Positions 1-9,153 of a stretch of DNA of 64,000 nucleotides are shown here, piece by piece. Numbering within the stretch: the stretch's first letter is position 1; each line of letters begins with the position of its first letter. Both the position numbers and the translations under genes were made by a program. Origin of the DNA: PMG-095 sp049324695 (lineage in GTDB: Bacteria; Myxococcota_A; Polyangia; Polyangiales; Polyangiaceae); the NCBI GenBank assembly GCA_049324695.1, contig JBMOMJ010000016.1, positions 248,001-312,000 of the forward strand, given 5' to 3'. The notes under the pieces are model-generated. The model was not told the DNA's origin. It saw only the letters and a list, made by a program, of their open reading frames with translations, and did not search any database.

Positions 1-1
1 C

Positions 2-2767
2 TCGCCGTTCGAAGGTCCAGAAGTGAACACACTGGGCGTCGAAGCGGACGGCACGCGTCGCACCGTGGCGCATGGCCTGCGCGCGCTGGTGCACCCCGAC
101 GGCTCCATCGAGATGGCCGAAGAAGCGTTTCCATTGGCTCGCCCGGTGCAGCTAGTGGAGTTGCCGCGACGCTTCGGTCACGGCTTCTTGTTTGCAATGT
201 CCGGTTCGGGGCGCGCGTCGCTCTGGTTGGCGAAGAGCTTCACCGACAAGCTGGTTCCGTTTGCGGCGCTCGACTTCGAGATCGAGCGCGTCGTGCCCGG
301 CTTCGATCGGCTTTACCTGCAAGCGCGGCGTAGCGGCGACTGGATCGCGCTCGACGCCGAAAACGGTGCTGGCAGCGAACGCGGGAGTCTGCCGCCCTCA
401 CCGACGTACGGCACGATGGCGTTTGCAGACGCCTGGTTCGGCGCTGTCGAGCTGCCGATCCAAGGTGTGGTGGCAAGCTTCGATGCGGGCGGGAGTTGGC
501 ATGCGCTGCCGCGCCAATACAAGCTGGTCGGCGAAGACGGCGGTGAGATTGTTTTGGCGGCTCCTGACGGTCGCAAGAAACTCGCGCCCGACGGCACACT
601 GCGCGCCATCGAACAGAGCCAGAACGAGCCGAACGCCACGATGCGCCGCGCGGGCAACGAAGGCCCGGCGGGAGCGAATCCACTGGCGACGGCGGTGCTG
701 CGCGGCATCGCAGATTCAGCGAACACGGCGTTGGTTTTGTATCGCGGCGCACTCACGCGCGTGCAGCTCTCCAATGGTCACGTGCTCGAGTCGCGCGCGC
801 GATTGGTCGCGCCTTCCGCCAACTGCTCGGCCCTGTCGCTCGGCAAGGGGATTGGGTTCGTCTGTCAGGAGCCGCACGGCAAAACCCAAATCCATGCCTT
901 CAAAGCGCCGTTGTCACTCGAGCTGGTGGAGAGTTTCGAGGGACCGCGCGCCGTGCTGGCGAGTGGCAACGGAGGCCTCGTGCTGCGCGGCGCTTGTGGT
1001 TCGTCGCGCGCCGACGCTGCGCGACCCGATGTCTTGTGTGTGCGCACACCTAACGGCGCTCACTTCGAAGTTGCAGGCAAGCGTGAACCCGGCGAGCGCG
1101 TACTGGCTTTGCGCGACGGCAGCGCGGCGGTGATTGTTCCGCCGCAGCGCGACAAGCCCGGCATGCTGCTGCGCGTTCAACCAAACGGTGCAGAGAGCGC
1201 CCGCCCGTTGGTGCTCGACGACGGCGAAGAAGGCGTGCGTGCGTTGGTCGGAAAAGGCTTCTGGTCGGATGCGTGGGTCGAGAACGACAAAGGCGAGCTC
1301 TCGGGTTGGGTGATCGGGCAGAGCGGCTTTGTCGGCGTGCGCATCGCGAACGACGGTCACATGCGAGCGGGCGTGCTGCGCCGGCGCGTCGAGCGGGCAC
1401 TGTTCTCGGGGGAGCGCGCGCTCGTCGTTGCGGCGGCGGGGATCGCCGAACAGAGCGTCGACGGCGGGCGTACCTATACCGACGTGGATTTGCCTCCCGA
1501 GCTCACCTTGGAAGCGCCGAAAATTCAGGCGCTGGGACCAGGGCTCGAGCAGGGTTGTTCTGCGCTCGGCTGCGCATTTGCGGGTTGGTTGCGCGTGGGT
1601 TGGGATGGACCCAGTGGTGGCAAGCCGCTGGCCGTGGCTGCATTGCCGAAGCCGACTTCGTTGCCTCAGCCAGGTGGTGGTCGCTGGTTATTGCGCTGCG
1701 CTCCGACGGGCGAGGTTTCAGCACCCGCGTTGCCCGGCGCGAACGCCACGGGAAACACCGAAGGCCAAAGCGCCCCATGGCTGCCGCTTTGGGAACAGGC
1801 TGCTCCGCAGCGTCCGCGAGACTCGCTGGCTTTCGATACGGGAGCCGATGCCGAACTGCGCGCGTACATCTGGGCGCCGCGTGGCGCCGACTTCGGCAAA
1901 GCTGGTCGCTTTTCGATCGCGGCGCTCGACGTGCACCGCGTACGCGACGGCGTCTGGCGCACATTGGTGGGTCCGAGTCCGTGGTCAGATCCCGCCCAAG
2001 TGTCGGAGATCTTCGGTTACGAAGGATCAGTGTCGTCGGCTTGGCACATCAATCTCGATCCTTCCGGTCGCTCCGGCATCTTGAGCGTGAGCGCGCGCGG
2101 CAATACCGAGCTCTTCGCGGTGGCCGAGAATCGCGGTGTCGTCTCGCTCCTGAACGCGTCGCGATCGGGAGTTGGCGCGTTGGCTTCCGCCGTCGAAATG
2201 GAGAGTGGCTTTTATGTCGCGGCCCAGGAAGAGCCGCGGAGCTTGCGAGTGTTCGCGCTGGAAGGGAACGACGCCCGCCTGCTGGGGCAGTATGCCGATT
2301 TGCCACAGGGTCGTGGCGTTGTGCCGCTACTCGTGCGAAGCACGCGTCGGGATGCTCTCGCCATCTGGACGCGCGGGCCCGGATGGTACGTTTTTCCCCT
2401 CGATTTGCGGAATGGTGCGGTGGGGCGCGCCATCGAGATCAGCGCGCGCGAGCTGTCACGTCTGCCACGCTCGTGCGAACCCGACGAGGACGGCTACTTG
2501 CTGGAAGGACCCGTTGGAGTCGAGCCCTATGCGGAGTTCGTCGATGGCGCAGAGAAAGTGGTCGCGAGTAGCTTCGTTGGGCGCTTCATCGTGAGCGAGC
2601 GCGGTGTGTGCGTGGCGTCGCTCGCCGCCCGCGCGGACGATCCGATGGATCGCAAATTGTCACCCCGAACGAAATCGAGTGCTCGAGCCGAGAGCCTGCG
2701 CGTGCCTCTCGTGGTAAGCGATCGCTCCGAGCGCGGTCGGCGTTGGGGCTTTCGCTGCGGAAGCTGA
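2..2767 (+). CDS. large hypothetical protein with sialidase-type Asp-box repeats, 5' end outside window
   Basis: The reading frame is open from base 2, before the first possible start (GTG at 23), and the product has no signal peptide or natural N-terminus, so the gene very probably begins upstream of the window. At least 921 residues are present. Two segments fit the Asp-box (BNR) pattern S-x-D-x-G-x-x-[WFY]: SFDAGGSW near residue 150 and SVDGGRTY near residue 475 (counting from the GTG). Many short beta-strand-like stretches alternate with Gly turns. This suggests one or more beta-propellers, as in photosystem-stability/sialidase-like repeat proteins. No catalytic motif is recognisable. It is probably an extracytoplasmic protein whose signal peptide lies upstream. 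Function unknown; gene reality is secure from length and codon use. Confidence 0.75.
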   Translation, partial: SPFEGPEVNTLGVEADGTRRTVAHGLRALVHPDGSIEMAEEAFPLARPVQLVELPRRFGHGFLFAMSGSGRASLWLAKSFTDKLVPFAALDFEIERVVPGFDRLYLQARRSGDWIALDAENGAGSERGSLPPSPTYGTMAFADAWFGAVELPIQGVVASFDAGGSWHALPRQYKLVGEDGGEIVLAAPDGRKKLAPDGTLRAIEQSQNEPNATMRRAGNEGPAGANPLATAVLRGIADSANTALVLYRGALTRVQLSNGHVLESRARLVAPSANCSALSLGKGIGFVCQEPHGKTQIHAFKAPLSLELVESFEGPRAVLASGNGGLVLRGACGSSRADAARPDVLCVRTPNGAHFEVAGKREPGERVLALRDGSAAVIVPPQRDKPGMLLRVQPNGAESARPLVLDDGEEGVRALVGKGFWSDAWVENDKGELSGWVIGQSGFVGVRIANDGHMRAGVLRRRVERALFSGERALVVAAAGIAEQSVDGGRTYTDVDLPPELTLEAPKIQALGPGLEQGCSALGCAFAGWLRVGWDGPSGGKPLAVAALPKPTSLPQPGGGRWLLRCAPTGEVSAPALPGANATGNTEGQSAPWLPLWEQAAPQRPRDSLAFDTGADAELRAYIWAPRGADFGKAGRFSIAALDVHRVRDGVWRTLVGPSPWSDPAQVSEIFGYEGSVSSAWHINLDPSGRSGILSVSARGNTELFAVAENRGVVSLLNASRSGVGALASAVEMESGFYVAAQEEPRSLRVFALEGNDARLLGQYADLPQGRGVVPLLVRSTRRDALAIWTRGPGWYVFPLDLRNGAVGRAIEISARELSRLPRSCEPDEDGYLLEGPVGVEPYAEFVDGAEKVVASSFVGRFIVSERGVCVASLAARADDPMDRKLSPRTKSSARAESLRVPLVVSDRSERGRRWGFRCGS

Positions 2768-3017
2768 GCGCATCCTGCGAGGCATGTAACGTTCGTGCGC
2801 GTGTAAAGCACGACGCATCACCCCTGGGGATGTTCTAAGCGTACGCGACGGCACGACGGGGAAAGTTCGGTTGCTTTTTGGAATAGCGACTGCTACGAAT
2901 GAATGGTCCGCGTGGAGCGAGGCTGTCCCCCCCCCGGCCCCTTCACGCGGACGCTTATTCTGCGCTGGATTCGAGCCTCTTGTAGGCGCGATCATTGCGC
3001 GATGAAGATCGTTGCGT
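2768..3017. other. intergenic region between convergent genes
   Basis: About 250 bases between the ends of the propeller-like gene and proC, which converge. It holds a run of nine C residues (2927-2935) and no convincing ORF. I see no clear hairpin followed by a T-tract. Confidence 0.5.
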
Positions 3018-3854
3018 TCAGCTCTTGGCGAGCTTCTTGGCCATGATTTCGCCGAGCTCTTGAGCGCGGCGCGTCGCGGCTTCGACGGCGTCGATCAACG
3101 TGCGGCGCAGGCCCCCGGATTCGAGCGTGTGCAAACCAGCGATGGCAGTGCCGCCGGGGCTCGTGACCATGTCCTTCAAGCGACCCGGGTGCTCTCCCGT
3201 ATCGAGCAAAAGTTTGGCTGAGCCGAACACCGTTTGGGCAGCGAGCAGCAGCGCCGTGTCGCGGTGCAATCCGACTTTCACGCCCCCGTCGGCCAGCGCT
3301 TCGATCATTAGCATCACGTAGGCGGGTCCGCTCCCAGACAGGCCCGTAACTGCGTCGATCAAGCTTTCGTCCAACACCACCGAGCGCCCGGTCGCGTCGA
3401 ACAACGAGCGCGTCGCCACGATGTCGGCTTCGGTAGCGCGCGAACCCGGCGCGATTCCGGTTGCGCCCGCGAGTGCAATGGCAGCCGTGTTCGGCATGGC
3501 TCGTACGACGCGCACGCTTTCCGGCAAGCGCGCCTCCAGCGCGCGGATCGGAACGCCCGCCGCGATCGAAACCACCAACGTGCCTGGCCGAAACTGTGAG
3601 CCGAGAGCATCGAGCACGCGGTCGATCACCTGCGGCTTCACCGCGATCACGACCAGGTTGGCCCACTCGATGAGCTCCTTGTTCTCGAGATGGGTGGTAA
3701 TTCCGTATTCGGCTTCGAGCTCGGCGAGCCGCTCTTCGCGCACGTCGCTCGCACGAATTTGCTCTGGTGCCACGCGCTGGCTGGCCAGCATTCCACGGAT
3801 GAGTGCGGCGGCCATGTTGCCGGCGCCGAGCATGCCAATCTTGGTGGTCTCCAT
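3018..3854 (-). CDS. proC: pyrroline-5-carboxylate reductase
   Basis: ProC reduces 1-pyrroline-5-carboxylate to L-proline with NAD(P)H, the last step of proline synthesis, in the cytoplasm. The 278-residue product starts METTKIGMLGAGNMA, a Rossmann nucleotide-binding turn. It carries the family segment SGSGPAYVMLMIEAL in the middle and TSPGGTAIAGL near the C-terminus, both diagnostic of P5C reductase. Length is normal for the family. I chose ATG 3854 rather than the upstream ATG at 3902 because the extra 16 residues precede the Rossmann strand, which normally begins within the first few residues. It lies 102 bases downstream of dnaJ on the same strand, so co-transcription is possible. Identification is secure; the start is well supported by homology but lacks a strong Shine-Dalgarno sequence. 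Confidence 0.95.
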   Translation of the reverse strand: METTKIGMLGAGNMAAALIRGMLASQRVAPEQIRASDVREERLAELEAEYGITTHLENKELIEWANLVVIAVKPQVIDRVLDALGSQFRPGTLVVSIAAGVPIRALEARLPESVRVVRAMPNTAAIALAGATGIAPGSRATEADIVATRSLFDATGRSVVLDESLIDAVTGLSGSGPAYVMLMIEALADGGVKVGLHRDTALLLAAQTVFGSAKLLLDTGEHPGRLKDMVTSPGGTAIAGLHTLESGGLRRTLIDAVEAATRRAQELGEIMAKKLAKS

Positions 3855-3956
3855 GGTTCGTCTTTCGTCCGGCGCCAGCGGAGCGCCAGTGAGGTGAGGC
3901 AATTTTCGAGACCGCGCTGCACTAGCCGGGCGGCGCTCCGGGTGGAAGGGTCAAGC

Positions 3957-5051
3957 TCAGCCGAACAGGCCTTTTAGCTTTTCCATGAAGCTTGCGCTCT
4001 GCGGCTGCACGTCGTCGCCGAGCTCGTGCCCCAGCTCGATCAAGAGCTGCCGCGCACGCTCGCTGAGTGTGGACGGAACCTCGATCGTCACTTCCACCAG
4101 CTGATCGCCGTGGCCGCTGCGCACGCGATGCGCGATGCCTTTGCCGCGTAGCCGCAGCACGTTGCCCACCTGAGTTGCAGGCGGCACTCGCAGGCGAACG
4201 TTACCGTCCAAAGTTGGTACTTCGACCTCGCCGCCCAACGCCGCCTGGCTATACGAAATCGGAATCTTGCAGACGATATCGTCGCCGACGCGCCGGAAGA
4301 ATGGATGCGGCGCCACTTCCACGACCAACTCGAGATCTCCCGCTGGGCGATCCGCCCGCATGCGGTTGCCGGCGCCGTCGACTGACTGCACGCTGCCTGC
4401 TTCAATGCCGGCGGGGATCTGCACTTCCAAGCGCCGCGTCGCCTTGCCGAGCCCGCTGCCCTGGCAGCCGTGGCACGGTGAAGTCGGAATCTTGCCGCTG
4501 CCACGACAGCGCGAGCAGGCTCGCTCGACCGCAATTGGAAAGAGCGCTTGCTGAAAGCGCACCTTGCCGCGGCCGCCGCACGAGGCGCAGGTCTCACTGC
4601 GCGAGCCGGGCTCACCTCCGCCGCCATGACAGCGCACGCACAAGTCCACGCGCTCGTAGGTGATCTCCTTTTCGCAACCGTGCGCGGCTTCCTCGAACGA
4701 AAGCTGGAGCGTCTTTCGGATCGAACCTTTGTCGCCGTTCTTGAAGCCGAAGGCACCCAACAGGTCCCCGAACAGATCCTCGATGCCGGCGAAATCGGTG
4801 GCGGGCATGCCGCCAGGGCGGAACGCCGAGTCGCCGAAGCGATCGTAAGCAGCGCGCTTCTGAGGGTCGCTCAGGATTTGATACGCCTGATTGATATCCT
4901 TGAAGCGTTGCGCGGCTCCGTTATCACCGGGGTTCTTGTCCGGGTGATGCTGAGCGGCGAGCTTGCGGAAGGCGGCCTTGAGCTCCGCTTCGCTGGCGGA
5001 GCGGTCCACACCGAGCACTTCGTAGGGATCGCGCACGTTTCCGGGGTGCAT
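3957..5051 (-). CDS. dnaJ: molecular chaperone DnaJ (type I, full Zn-finger)
   Basis: DnaJ (Hsp40) delivers unfolded proteins to DnaK and stimulates its ATPase. Domains in order: J-domain at residues ~7-72 with the essential HPD motif (QHHPDKNPGD), a short Gly/Phe segment (DLFGDLLGAFGFKNG), a Cys-rich zinc domain with all four CxxCxGxG repeats (CVRCHGGG, CASCGGRG, CSRCRGSG, CHGCQGSG), then the substrate-binding C-terminal beta domains. At 364 residues it matches type I DnaJ. ATG 5051 places the J-domain at the N-terminus; a longer frame reaches 5159 but adds 36 Ala/Pro-rich residues not expected in the family. The G/F linker is short. The partner genes grpE and dnaK lie about 20 kb away, so the Hsp70 system is split. 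Confidence 0.94.
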   Translation of the reverse strand: MHPGNVRDPYEVLGVDRSASEAELKAAFRKLAAQHHPDKNPGDNGAAQRFKDINQAYQILSDPQKRAAYDRFGDSAFRPGGMPATDFAGIEDLFGDLLGAFGFKNGDKGSIRKTLQLSFEEAAHGCEKEITYERVDLCVRCHGGGGEPGSRSETCASCGGRGKVRFQQALFPIAVERACSRCRGSGKIPTSPCHGCQGSGLGKATRRLEVQIPAGIEAGSVQSVDGAGNRMRADRPAGDLELVVEVAPHPFFRRVGDDIVCKIPISYSQAALGGEVEVPTLDGNVRLRVPPATQVGNVLRLRGKGIAHRVRSGHGDQLVEVTIEVPSTLSERARQLLIELGHELGDDVQPQSASFMEKLKGLFG

Positions 5052-5209
5052 AGCACCGGAAGGGTGGCCCTGGCCGAGCGATTTCGGCGCGGGCGCTCGG
5101 GCCGGGCGGGCTGCGGGGCAAAAAGCAGCGGCAATCGCGCGTTCGAGCCGTGCTCGCAACGCATTTCCGAAATTTCGCCGTCACCGGCTAGAATCACTGC
5201 CACCGGGCA

Positions 5210-5599
5210 ATGGACGACGAACGACGCCGTGCACCAAGGGCTCCGATCGAGCTCAAAATCGAATACAGGCGCCTCAACACGTTCTTCGCCGACTACACGA
5301 AGAACATCTCGCGGGGTGGCACCTTCATCGGTACGGAGAAGCCGCTCGCCGTTGGGACGGAGTTCGTCTTCGCCTTGGGAGTGCCCGGCATGCCCGAGCC
5401 ATTGAAGTTACGCGGCAAGGTGATCTGGGTGACGCCGCCGCACGAAGCGACGAAAGCCAATCCCGCGGGCATGGGCATCGAGTTTCAGTATGACGCTGCA
5501 GAGCGCTTGGAGAAAGAGGCCAGCGTCGAGCGACTGATGTTGTCGGAGCTCGGCGAGCACCTCACCACGCGTCTACTCGGCCGCAAACCGCAGGTTTGA
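5210..5599 (+). CDS. PilZ domain protein (myxobacterial TIGR02266-type)
   Basis: A 129-residue stand-alone PilZ protein. The c-di-GMP-binding signature is visible: an Arg-rich N-terminal RRRAPR segment fitting RxxxR, then NISRGG matching [D/N]xSxxG about 25 residues on. The rest (GTEFVFALGVPG, KVIWVTPP) follows the beta-barrel pattern of the PilZ paralogue family expanded in Myxococcus. Such proteins are c-di-GMP effectors acting on motility, polysaccharide or signalling partners; the target here is unknown. It is divergent from dnaJ, with 158 bases between the starts, and convergent with the TPR lipoprotein gene (one base between stops). An EAL phosphodiesterase lies at 61.3 kb in the same window. 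Confidence 0.88.
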   Translation: MDDERRRAPRAPIELKIEYRRLNTFFADYTKNISRGGTFIGTEKPLAVGTEFVFALGVPGMPEPLKLRGKVIWVTPPHEATKANPAGMGIEFQYDAAERLEKEASVERLMLSELGEHLTTRLLGRKPQV

Positions 5600-5600
5600 A

Positions 5601-7823
5601 TCAGGGGATCGCAACGTTCGCGGGCGGCGTGTACTTGCGCGGCGTCGCCAACAGATCGCGCGCGATGCCGACCTCCATCAGATCGATGGCTGGGCTGCCC
5701 GCGACGGCGCGGAGTTGATTCGAAGCGTCTGACTTGCCGGCAACGTGATCGCTCATGGCGATGTAGAACGCTGCCTCGGTGCGCTCGGAGGCGTCGCGCG
5801 CCGCCGCGAGCAGATCGGCGTTGGAGATGCGTCGGCGTGCCCAGGCGCGCAGCTTCGCGGGCCAGCGCGAGGAATCGTCGATGCTGGCGTAGGCTTCTTC
5901 CACGGTGCCGTCGCTCGGCGCGTTGAACTTGCGCTCCAGGAGCTGCAACCACAGCGCTACGTACACGATTTCGTCCGAGCCCAGGCTAGCTTCCAGCGCA
6001 CGTTGTGCGGCCGCCCGCGCGCCGGCGAGATCACTGCGTGTGAGCGCTCGCCGAGCCGCGTCGAGCACGGTGGCTGCGAGCTGACGCGTATCGCCGCTAG
6101 CCGCGTCGTACGCGCGCTGCGTAGCGCGCCGAATCGCCGCCTGATCGCCATATTGCTCGAGCACGCGCGCCAGCAAGCGTTCGACTCGCGCTTGGCTCGG
6201 CCCTGGCTGCCCGAGCTTCTCGGCGTCGACGCTGCGCACCAGAGCTTCGTCCAAGGCGTGCGCTGCCATGTCGCCGCGACCCGCGTCGCGCAACACTTCG
6301 AACTTCTGGAACAGCGCCTCGGCTTCGGCGAGTGGATCGTTGTTGCGCCGCGAGATTTCAATCGAGCCGTCCAGCGCTTGCAGAGCGGCGTCAGGGTTTT
6401 TGCGCTGGCGCTGAATGGAGGCGATCATGTTCAACACCTCCACGCTCGGTTCGCTCTGGCGTGCGCGCTCCAACAGGGCGAGCGCGCGGTCGAGCTCGGT
6501 GTGACGCGCTTCGATCGCGGCCATTACATAACGAACGCGCGCGGAGCTCGGAGAAATCTTGTTGCTGAACGAGCGTCCCTCGCTGAGCTCGAGGAGCTTT
6601 TCGGCGGCTGCGAAGGTGCGGCGTGCGCCATTGAGTTGCCCGGTTGCACCTTCCGCAACGATGGCGTTGTGCACCACGCTGAGCGCGACGCCGAGCTCTT
6701 GCGCCGAAGAGCCACGGTTCAGCGAATTCGCCAACACCACGCTCGCTACCTCGGCCATCCCGCGATTTACGAGCTGCGTGGCGATGGGCAGCGCGCCGCG
6801 CAGGGTAGCTGGCTCGGCGCGATACAGCTCGAGCGCGACACCCCAAGCTGCGCCGGTCATCAACTCCGGATCGAAGTACGATTCGCTCGCGTCGGCTTGC
6901 GCGGCGAAAACGCGATACAACTTTGCCCACGCGTCCGGATCGCGCTCATCGGCGGTGCGCTCGAGATCATCGCGCAGCTCCGGCGACAGCAGGCGCTGCA
7001 AGTCGGCGTGATCGATTGCGCTGATCGCGCCGCGCGGATCGCCGTGGCGCAGATACAGCGCCGTCAACGTAATGGGTCCATCGCGCAAGCCACGATACGC
7101 CTCCAGCGCCTCGTCGCGATCCACATTGGTTCGCACCGGCTGCTCGTTGGCGTTGAACTCCAGCGCCCGGCGAATCCAGGTGACCACCGCGTCGCGGGCT
7201 CCAGTCAGCGCTTCGTCCGTCGATTCGATTAGCGCGCGCTGCACCGCGACACGCGCACTGATGCCGGCGGCTTGCACGGGACCTCCGCCTTGCGTCGAAC
7301 GCGAAAACTCTTCGATCGCGCGCAGGTGCGCTTCCACTTCCGTGCGCGCGGGCGACGTCGGCAGCACGCTCGCCAGCATGGTGTAGAGCGCGACCGAATA
7401 CCCTTCACGGCCCAGGCGCGCGACTTCAGCCGCCGCGGAGCTCAGCGCGCGCTCTCCGCCGTGCAGCAGTTCCGCCCGGTGCTCGCCGGCGCGCACCAAC
7501 AGAAATGCGCCGATCAAAGCGCGCAAGCCAGCGTCCTTGCCTCCGTATTGGAAGCGCCCCGCGGAGCGCGCGAGCTGATGGCGAACGACTCCTACGAGCT
7601 TGCTCATGCGCTCGCGGCTGGTGTCACCATCCAACAACAGCTGGTAGGTGCGCTCGCCGAAGTCCTGCTCGCCCACGGGCAGGGCTTGCACGGGTCCGTT
7701 CACCAGTGCTGCGTCGGGCTTCGCCGGATGAGGACGGGGCCCGCTGGCGCAGCCGATGTTCGCGCCCAACGCCAGCGTCAGGAGCTCCAGTGCAAACAGC
7801 GAATGCAGGCGCCGCGGACGCAT
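5601..7823 (-). CDS. TPR-rich lipoprotein of unknown function
   Basis: A 740-residue protein. From ATG 7823 it opens MRPRRLHSLFALELLTLALG and then NIGC, a signal peptide with an imperfect lipobox (Cys at about residue 24), so it is probably an exported lipoprotein. The body is almost entirely helical, with repeated Ala/Leu/Arg-rich pairs typical of tetratricopeptide repeats, e.g. ARQSEPSVEVLNMIASIQRQ and NPDAALQALDG. No enzyme motif is seen. A longer frame starts at 7859, but its 12 extra residues would spoil the signal peptide. Between it and the next upstream gene on the same strand (ends 7899) there are 75 bases. Likely a periplasmic scaffold; the partner is unknown. Confidence 0.8.
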   Translation of the reverse strand: MRPRRLHSLFALELLTLALGANIGCASGPRPHPAKPDAALVNGPVQALPVGEQDFGERTYQLLLDGDTSRERMSKLVGVVRHQLARSAGRFQYGGKDAGLRALIGAFLLVRAGEHRAELLHGGERALSSAAAEVARLGREGYSVALYTMLASVLPTSPARTEVEAHLRAIEEFSRSTQGGGPVQAAGISARVAVQRALIESTDEALTGARDAVVTWIRRALEFNANEQPVRTNVDRDEALEAYRGLRDGPITLTALYLRHGDPRGAISAIDHADLQRLLSPELRDDLERTADERDPDAWAKLYRVFAAQADASESYFDPELMTGAAWGVALELYRAEPATLRGALPIATQLVNRGMAEVASVVLANSLNRGSSAQELGVALSVVHNAIVAEGATGQLNGARRTFAAAEKLLELSEGRSFSNKISPSSARVRYVMAAIEARHTELDRALALLERARQSEPSVEVLNMIASIQRQRKNPDAALQALDGSIEISRRNNDPLAEAEALFQKFEVLRDAGRGDMAAHALDEALVRSVDAEKLGQPGPSQARVERLLARVLEQYGDQAAIRRATQRAYDAASGDTRQLAATVLDAARRALTRSDLAGARAAAQRALEASLGSDEIVYVALWLQLLERKFNAPSDGTVEEAYASIDDSSRWPAKLRAWARRRISNADLLAAARDASERTEAAFYIAMSDHVAGKSDASNQLRAVAGSPAIDLMEVGIARDLLATPRKYTPPANVAIP

Positions 7824-7898
7824 TGCCGTCAGTTTACACCGCGTAGCTCGTGACTCCACAAGCCGAGCCGCGTGGCGCGATTGTTCGGCTGCTTCGGT

Positions 7899-9023
7899 TC
7901 ACAGCGCCACATCGACGCGCAGGTGCGCGCCATACATTCCCGCCTCGGCCAGGCGTCCGCCGAGGGGCACGAGGAACCCCAGGGAGGGCCTGATCTTGCC
8001 GAAACGCATGCCTACCCGTGGCTCGCCCACGAACTGGAACGGCGAAGGCGGCGTCGCGTCGGATTCGAACTCTTGCGGCTCGATGATGTTTGCGACCATC
8101 CACACGTCGGCGCCGGCCCAGAACTTCTCGCTGAACGAGTACGACAAACCGACATCGGTCACGCTGCGCATGGCGACGCCGTTGTTCACGAGTCCAGAGT
8201 TCGGGCTTCCGTAATAGTTGGCGTTGAGCACGTCGCCGGCAATGCGCACACCTGCCACGAACTTGGTCGCAGCGTGCAGCTCGAGGCTGCGCCCTTCGTG
8301 GCGAATGCCGACTCCCAAGATCACCGGGACACGCTTCGGCCAGAACAGTTCGCCATCACGCCAGCCGCGCGAGCTGTCGATGATCATGTTGGTGCGATTC
8401 TCGTTGTCGCCCGTGCTGACATCGGGATCGCCGCCCGCCGTAGGAATGCCCACGCCGAACAACACTGGCAGCGACGTGAGCGGGGAAAGGTAGTGCCGGT
8501 ACTCACCCAGCACTTCGATCGCGCCGAGCGCGAAATGGGTCTTCTTGCCGCTTGGCGTGTCGATCGCGGAGGTGCCCACCGGTAGGCGAAAGCCCAGCGT
8601 GAACGTGCGCGACAGATCGAAGTTGCCGCCGAGGATTAGCGAGCCCGAGATCGAATCGCGCAGTTGGTTGTCTTTGCCGCCATCACTCGTGGCGCGGTTC
8701 GGACCTGGCTTGGGAGAATTTCCAAAGCCAACCACGATGTCCGCAAACAACAACTTCTTGTCGCGCGGGCGAGCTTTGACGGCTTGCTCGACCTCTTCGG
8801 TCTCCTTCTCCTTCTCGGCGAGTGAACCAGTGGCACCTTTGGGAGCGTACGGACCCGAATCGCTCTTTTCGGTTTTGGCGGGATCGGCCCCCGTGGTCTC
8901 CATACTGGCGCCGGCCGCTTCGGCCTTCTTGTCCTTCTTGTTTTTCTTGCCGCCTTTATCGGCGGCCAGCGCGTTCGAGCTCAGAAGGGTCGAGATCAGC
9001 GCCAAAGCCACGCACCATCGCAT
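7899..9023 (-). CDS. outer-membrane beta-barrel protein
   Basis: A 374-residue exported protein. From ATG 9023 it has a signal peptide (MRWCVALALISTLLSSNALA), then a Lys/Ala/Glu-rich charged linker (about residues 22-80), then about 290 residues of alternating strand-like segments with aromatic girdles, typical of an outer-membrane barrel. ATG 9023 is preferred over ATG 9035 because GGAG sits six bases upstream of it. No family-specific motif is recognised; it resembles the transporter-like barrels with variable N-terminal linkers frequent in myxobacteria. Substrate unknown. Confidence 0.8.
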   Translation of the reverse strand: MRWCVALALISTLLSSNALAADKGGKKNKKDKKAEAAGASMETTGADPAKTEKSDSGPYAPKGATGSLAEKEKETEEVEQAVKARPRDKKLLFADIVVGFGNSPKPGPNRATSDGGKDNQLRDSISGSLILGGNFDLSRTFTLGFRLPVGTSAIDTPSGKKTHFALGAIEVLGEYRHYLSPLTSLPVLFGVGIPTAGGDPDVSTGDNENRTNMIIDSSRGWRDGELFWPKRVPVILGVGIRHEGRSLELHAATKFVAGVRIAGDVLNANYYGSPNSGLVNNGVAMRSVTDVGLSYSFSEKFWAGADVWMVANIIEPQEFESDATPPSPFQFVGEPRVGMRFGKIRPSLGFLVPLGGRLAEAGMYGAHLRVDVAL

Positions 9024-9153
9024 CCGTCGCTCCATGAGGGGAAAAGGGAGATTGTCGGGGAGATTGTCGGCGACTTAGTCGGCTGCTGGCCGCTAAGCGG
9101 GGCGAGACGTTACCACGCGAGGTTCCGTCCGCGGTAATCTACCGGGAGCGACG

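Noticed and set aside
2927..2935. Run of nine C as a phase-variation switch
   Set aside because: It lies between convergent genes, in neither a coding region nor a promoter position I can identify.
5745..7232. 495-codon open frame on the plus strand
   Set aside because: Antisense to the TPR lipoprotein gene; composition rich in Arg/His/Gln with no domain. It arises from the high GC content.
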